DNA of 6,962 bases from Holosporales bacterium. Its GTDB lineage: Bacteria; Pseudomonadota; Alphaproteobacteria; RUG11792. The stretch spans positions 1 through 6,962 of the forward strand of contig JAIRKP010000081.1 of NCBI GenBank assembly GCA_031260085.1. Reading direction: 5' to 3'. Shown piece by piece: positions 6,603-6,962 of this stretch (positions within the stretch are counted from its first letter, which is position 1; every line of letters starts with the position of its first letter). The notes below the pieces were generated by a model that was not told the origin of the DNA, made no database searches, and worked only from the letters and a program-made list of their open reading frames with translations. The position numbers and the translations under genes were made by a program.

Positions 6603-6712
6603 CCATAGAAAGTTTATGAAGAGGTATGCCAGATATCTTTTTTGTCTGAAAAGCTATAGCTTGTTAGGCCAATTAATCAAATACCCAATCCCACTTTTCA
6701 AGTATTAGAGTA
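6603..6712. other. Non-coding stretch before the repeats
   Basis: This is the first part of a 327-base gene-free interval (6603-6929) whose remainder is taken up by two palindromic repeats and an IS end. Within it I see a perfect 12-bp palindrome, AAGCTATAGCTT (6651-6662), and a T-run at 6638-6643 that has only the 8-bp palindrome AGATATCT before it, too small to call a terminator. TGTTAGGCCAATT (6663-6675) resembles the IS end TGTTAGGAAATTT at 6853-6865 and might be a relic of another IS end. No reading frame of note. Confidence 0.4.
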
Positions 6713-6754
6713 TAGTCTGTCAAGGAGGAGAACGAAGTGATCCTTGACAGACTA
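6713..6754. repeat. Perfect 14-bp-arm inverted repeat (intergenic palindrome)
   Basis: TAGTCTGTCAAGGA (6713-6726) and TCCTTGACAGACTA (6741-6754) are exact reverse complements around a 14-base loop (GGAGAACGAAGTGA). The stem would be strong, but there is no T-run after it, so intrinsic termination is doubtful. It directly abuts the GC-rich palindrome that starts at 6757. The right arm contains TTGACA (6744-6749), a perfect -35 hexamer, 20 bases ahead of TATAAT in that palindrome. It looks like a dispersed palindromic element of the kind common in Rickettsiales, but only one copy is in this window. Confidence 0.75.
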
Positions 6755-6756
6755 CA

Positions 6757-6802
6757 GGCGCGAGTATGGTATAATTTCTATACCATACTCGCGCCCTAGG
6801 GG
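6757..6802. repeat. GC-rich palindromic repeat, copy 2
   Basis: Arms GGCGCGAGTATGGTATA (6757-6773) and its exact reverse complement (6779-6795) enclose ATTTC. This is the same element as at 3643-3688, in the same orientation, with the C-Y-R-GGGG tail ending at 6802. Differences between copies are confined to one arm base (A here, G there), the loop, and the CG/TA dinucleotide in the tail. That pattern suggests selection on, or recent spread of, the stem. On the plus strand it carries the extended -10 TGGTATAAT (6767-6775). Confidence 0.85.
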
Positions 6803-6881
6803 CACATATATGAAGGCGAATACTCTTGCGAGTCCCTACAAACACTAGGTCCTGTTAGGAAATTTTATATTTATTAGAAAG

Positions 6882-6928
6882 TGTGGTATATAATTGTAAA
6901 TACTCTAATAAACACAACATATACCACA
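6882..6928 (+). promoter_or_regulatory. IS promoter -10 and bracketing inverted repeat
   Basis: TATAAT (6889-6894) is the likely -10 of the transposase promoter; no convincing -35 is seen. TGTGGTATAT (6882-6891) and ATATACCACA (6919-6928) are perfect 10-bp inverted repeats. The left arm overlaps the -10, and the right arm ends two bases before the ATG, filling the place of a ribosome binding site. RNA started at this promoter would lack the left arm, whereas RNA reading in from outside would contain both arms and could fold over the start region. Confidence 0.55.
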
Positions 6929-6929
6929 T

Positions 6930-6962
6930 ATGAAACATTACATATCTGAAGAAGATTGGCAA
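6930..6962 (+). CDS. Transposase N-terminus, IS5-like (runs off window)
   Basis: Only eleven residues are present: MKHYISEEDWQ. They match the common opening of IS5-family transposases, in which a short M-x-x-x-x-(L/I)-(S/T)-(D/E)-x-x-W-x leads into an I-x-P-L-(L/I)-P block. The reading frame is open to the window edge. The ATG has no Shine-Dalgarno sequence; its upstream bases are part of an inverted repeat. Assignment rests on few residues plus the flanking IS-like end, and the element may be of the same family as the decayed fragment at the left edge. Confidence 0.55.
   Translation, partial: MKHYISEEDWQ

Larger units (their letters stand above)
6848..6962 (+). mobile_element. Left end of an IS5-type insertion sequence (incomplete)
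   Basis: A transposase start at 6930 is preceded by about 80 non-coding bases whose outer part, GGTCCTGTTAGGAAATTT (6848-6865), is a plausible left terminal inverted repeat. It sits beside CTAG-like target sequence. The matching right end and the target duplication lie outside the window, so the exact boundary is inferred. Confidence 0.5.

Noticed and set aside
1..6962. CRISPR array, tRNA, rRNA, riboswitch, toxin-antitoxin or phage-defence locus
   Set aside because: No spaced direct repeats, no cloverleaf-like or ribosomal sequence, and no protein pair or motif of those kinds was seen on reading both strands.

Overview
The window is AT-rich DNA, most likely from an alphaproteobacterium of the intracellular, Rickettsiales/Holosporales-like kind. 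Three things point there. The TolA C-terminal domain has the alphaproteobacterial form (C-W...PAG near its start, P-x-PLPLPKEKY and SFNPKDM near its end). The gene set has a low-GC, host-associated look. Gaps between genes carry insertion-sequence (IS) debris and palindromic repeats. The species cannot be named from the sequence alone.

Left part, minus strand: a decayed IS5-type transposase fragment lies at the edge (1-~222). Next comes a tight minus-strand unit, read from right to left: a membrane-anchored HD-domain protein (2467-1376), a small Fis-type DNA-binding protein (1354-1103) and the cell-shape protein MreC (1116-307, overlapping the fis-like gene by 14 bases). MreB and MreD are not here. 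A divergent promoter region (2468-2703) separates this unit from the plus-strand genes.

Middle: 2704-3579 encodes an unrecognised 291-residue protein with a signal peptide. It has a textbook sigma70 promoter (TTGACA, 17 bases, TATAAT), a good ribosome binding site and base composition well above its neighbours (50% versus 30% GC in sampled lines). It is the best candidate for something undescribed. After it come a GC-rich palindromic repeat and the tolQ-tolR-tolA operon (3779-5908), which encodes the inner-membrane, proton-driven part of the Tol-Pal envelope system. tolB and pal do not follow, so this is a partial tol cluster.

Right part: a hairpin, a second unrelated HD-domain protein (6018-6602), a 14-bp-arm hairpin, the second copy of the GC-rich palindrome, and the left end of an IS element whose transposase start (MKHYISEEDWQ) runs off the window. 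The IS promoter and start codon are bracketed by a perfect 10-bp inverted repeat, which resembles the read-through protection known in other IS elements.

Functionally, MreC and TolQRA both concern building and coordinating the envelope during growth and division. The orphan secreted protein sits between the two units. No CRISPR array, tRNA, rRNA or recognisable defence system was seen.
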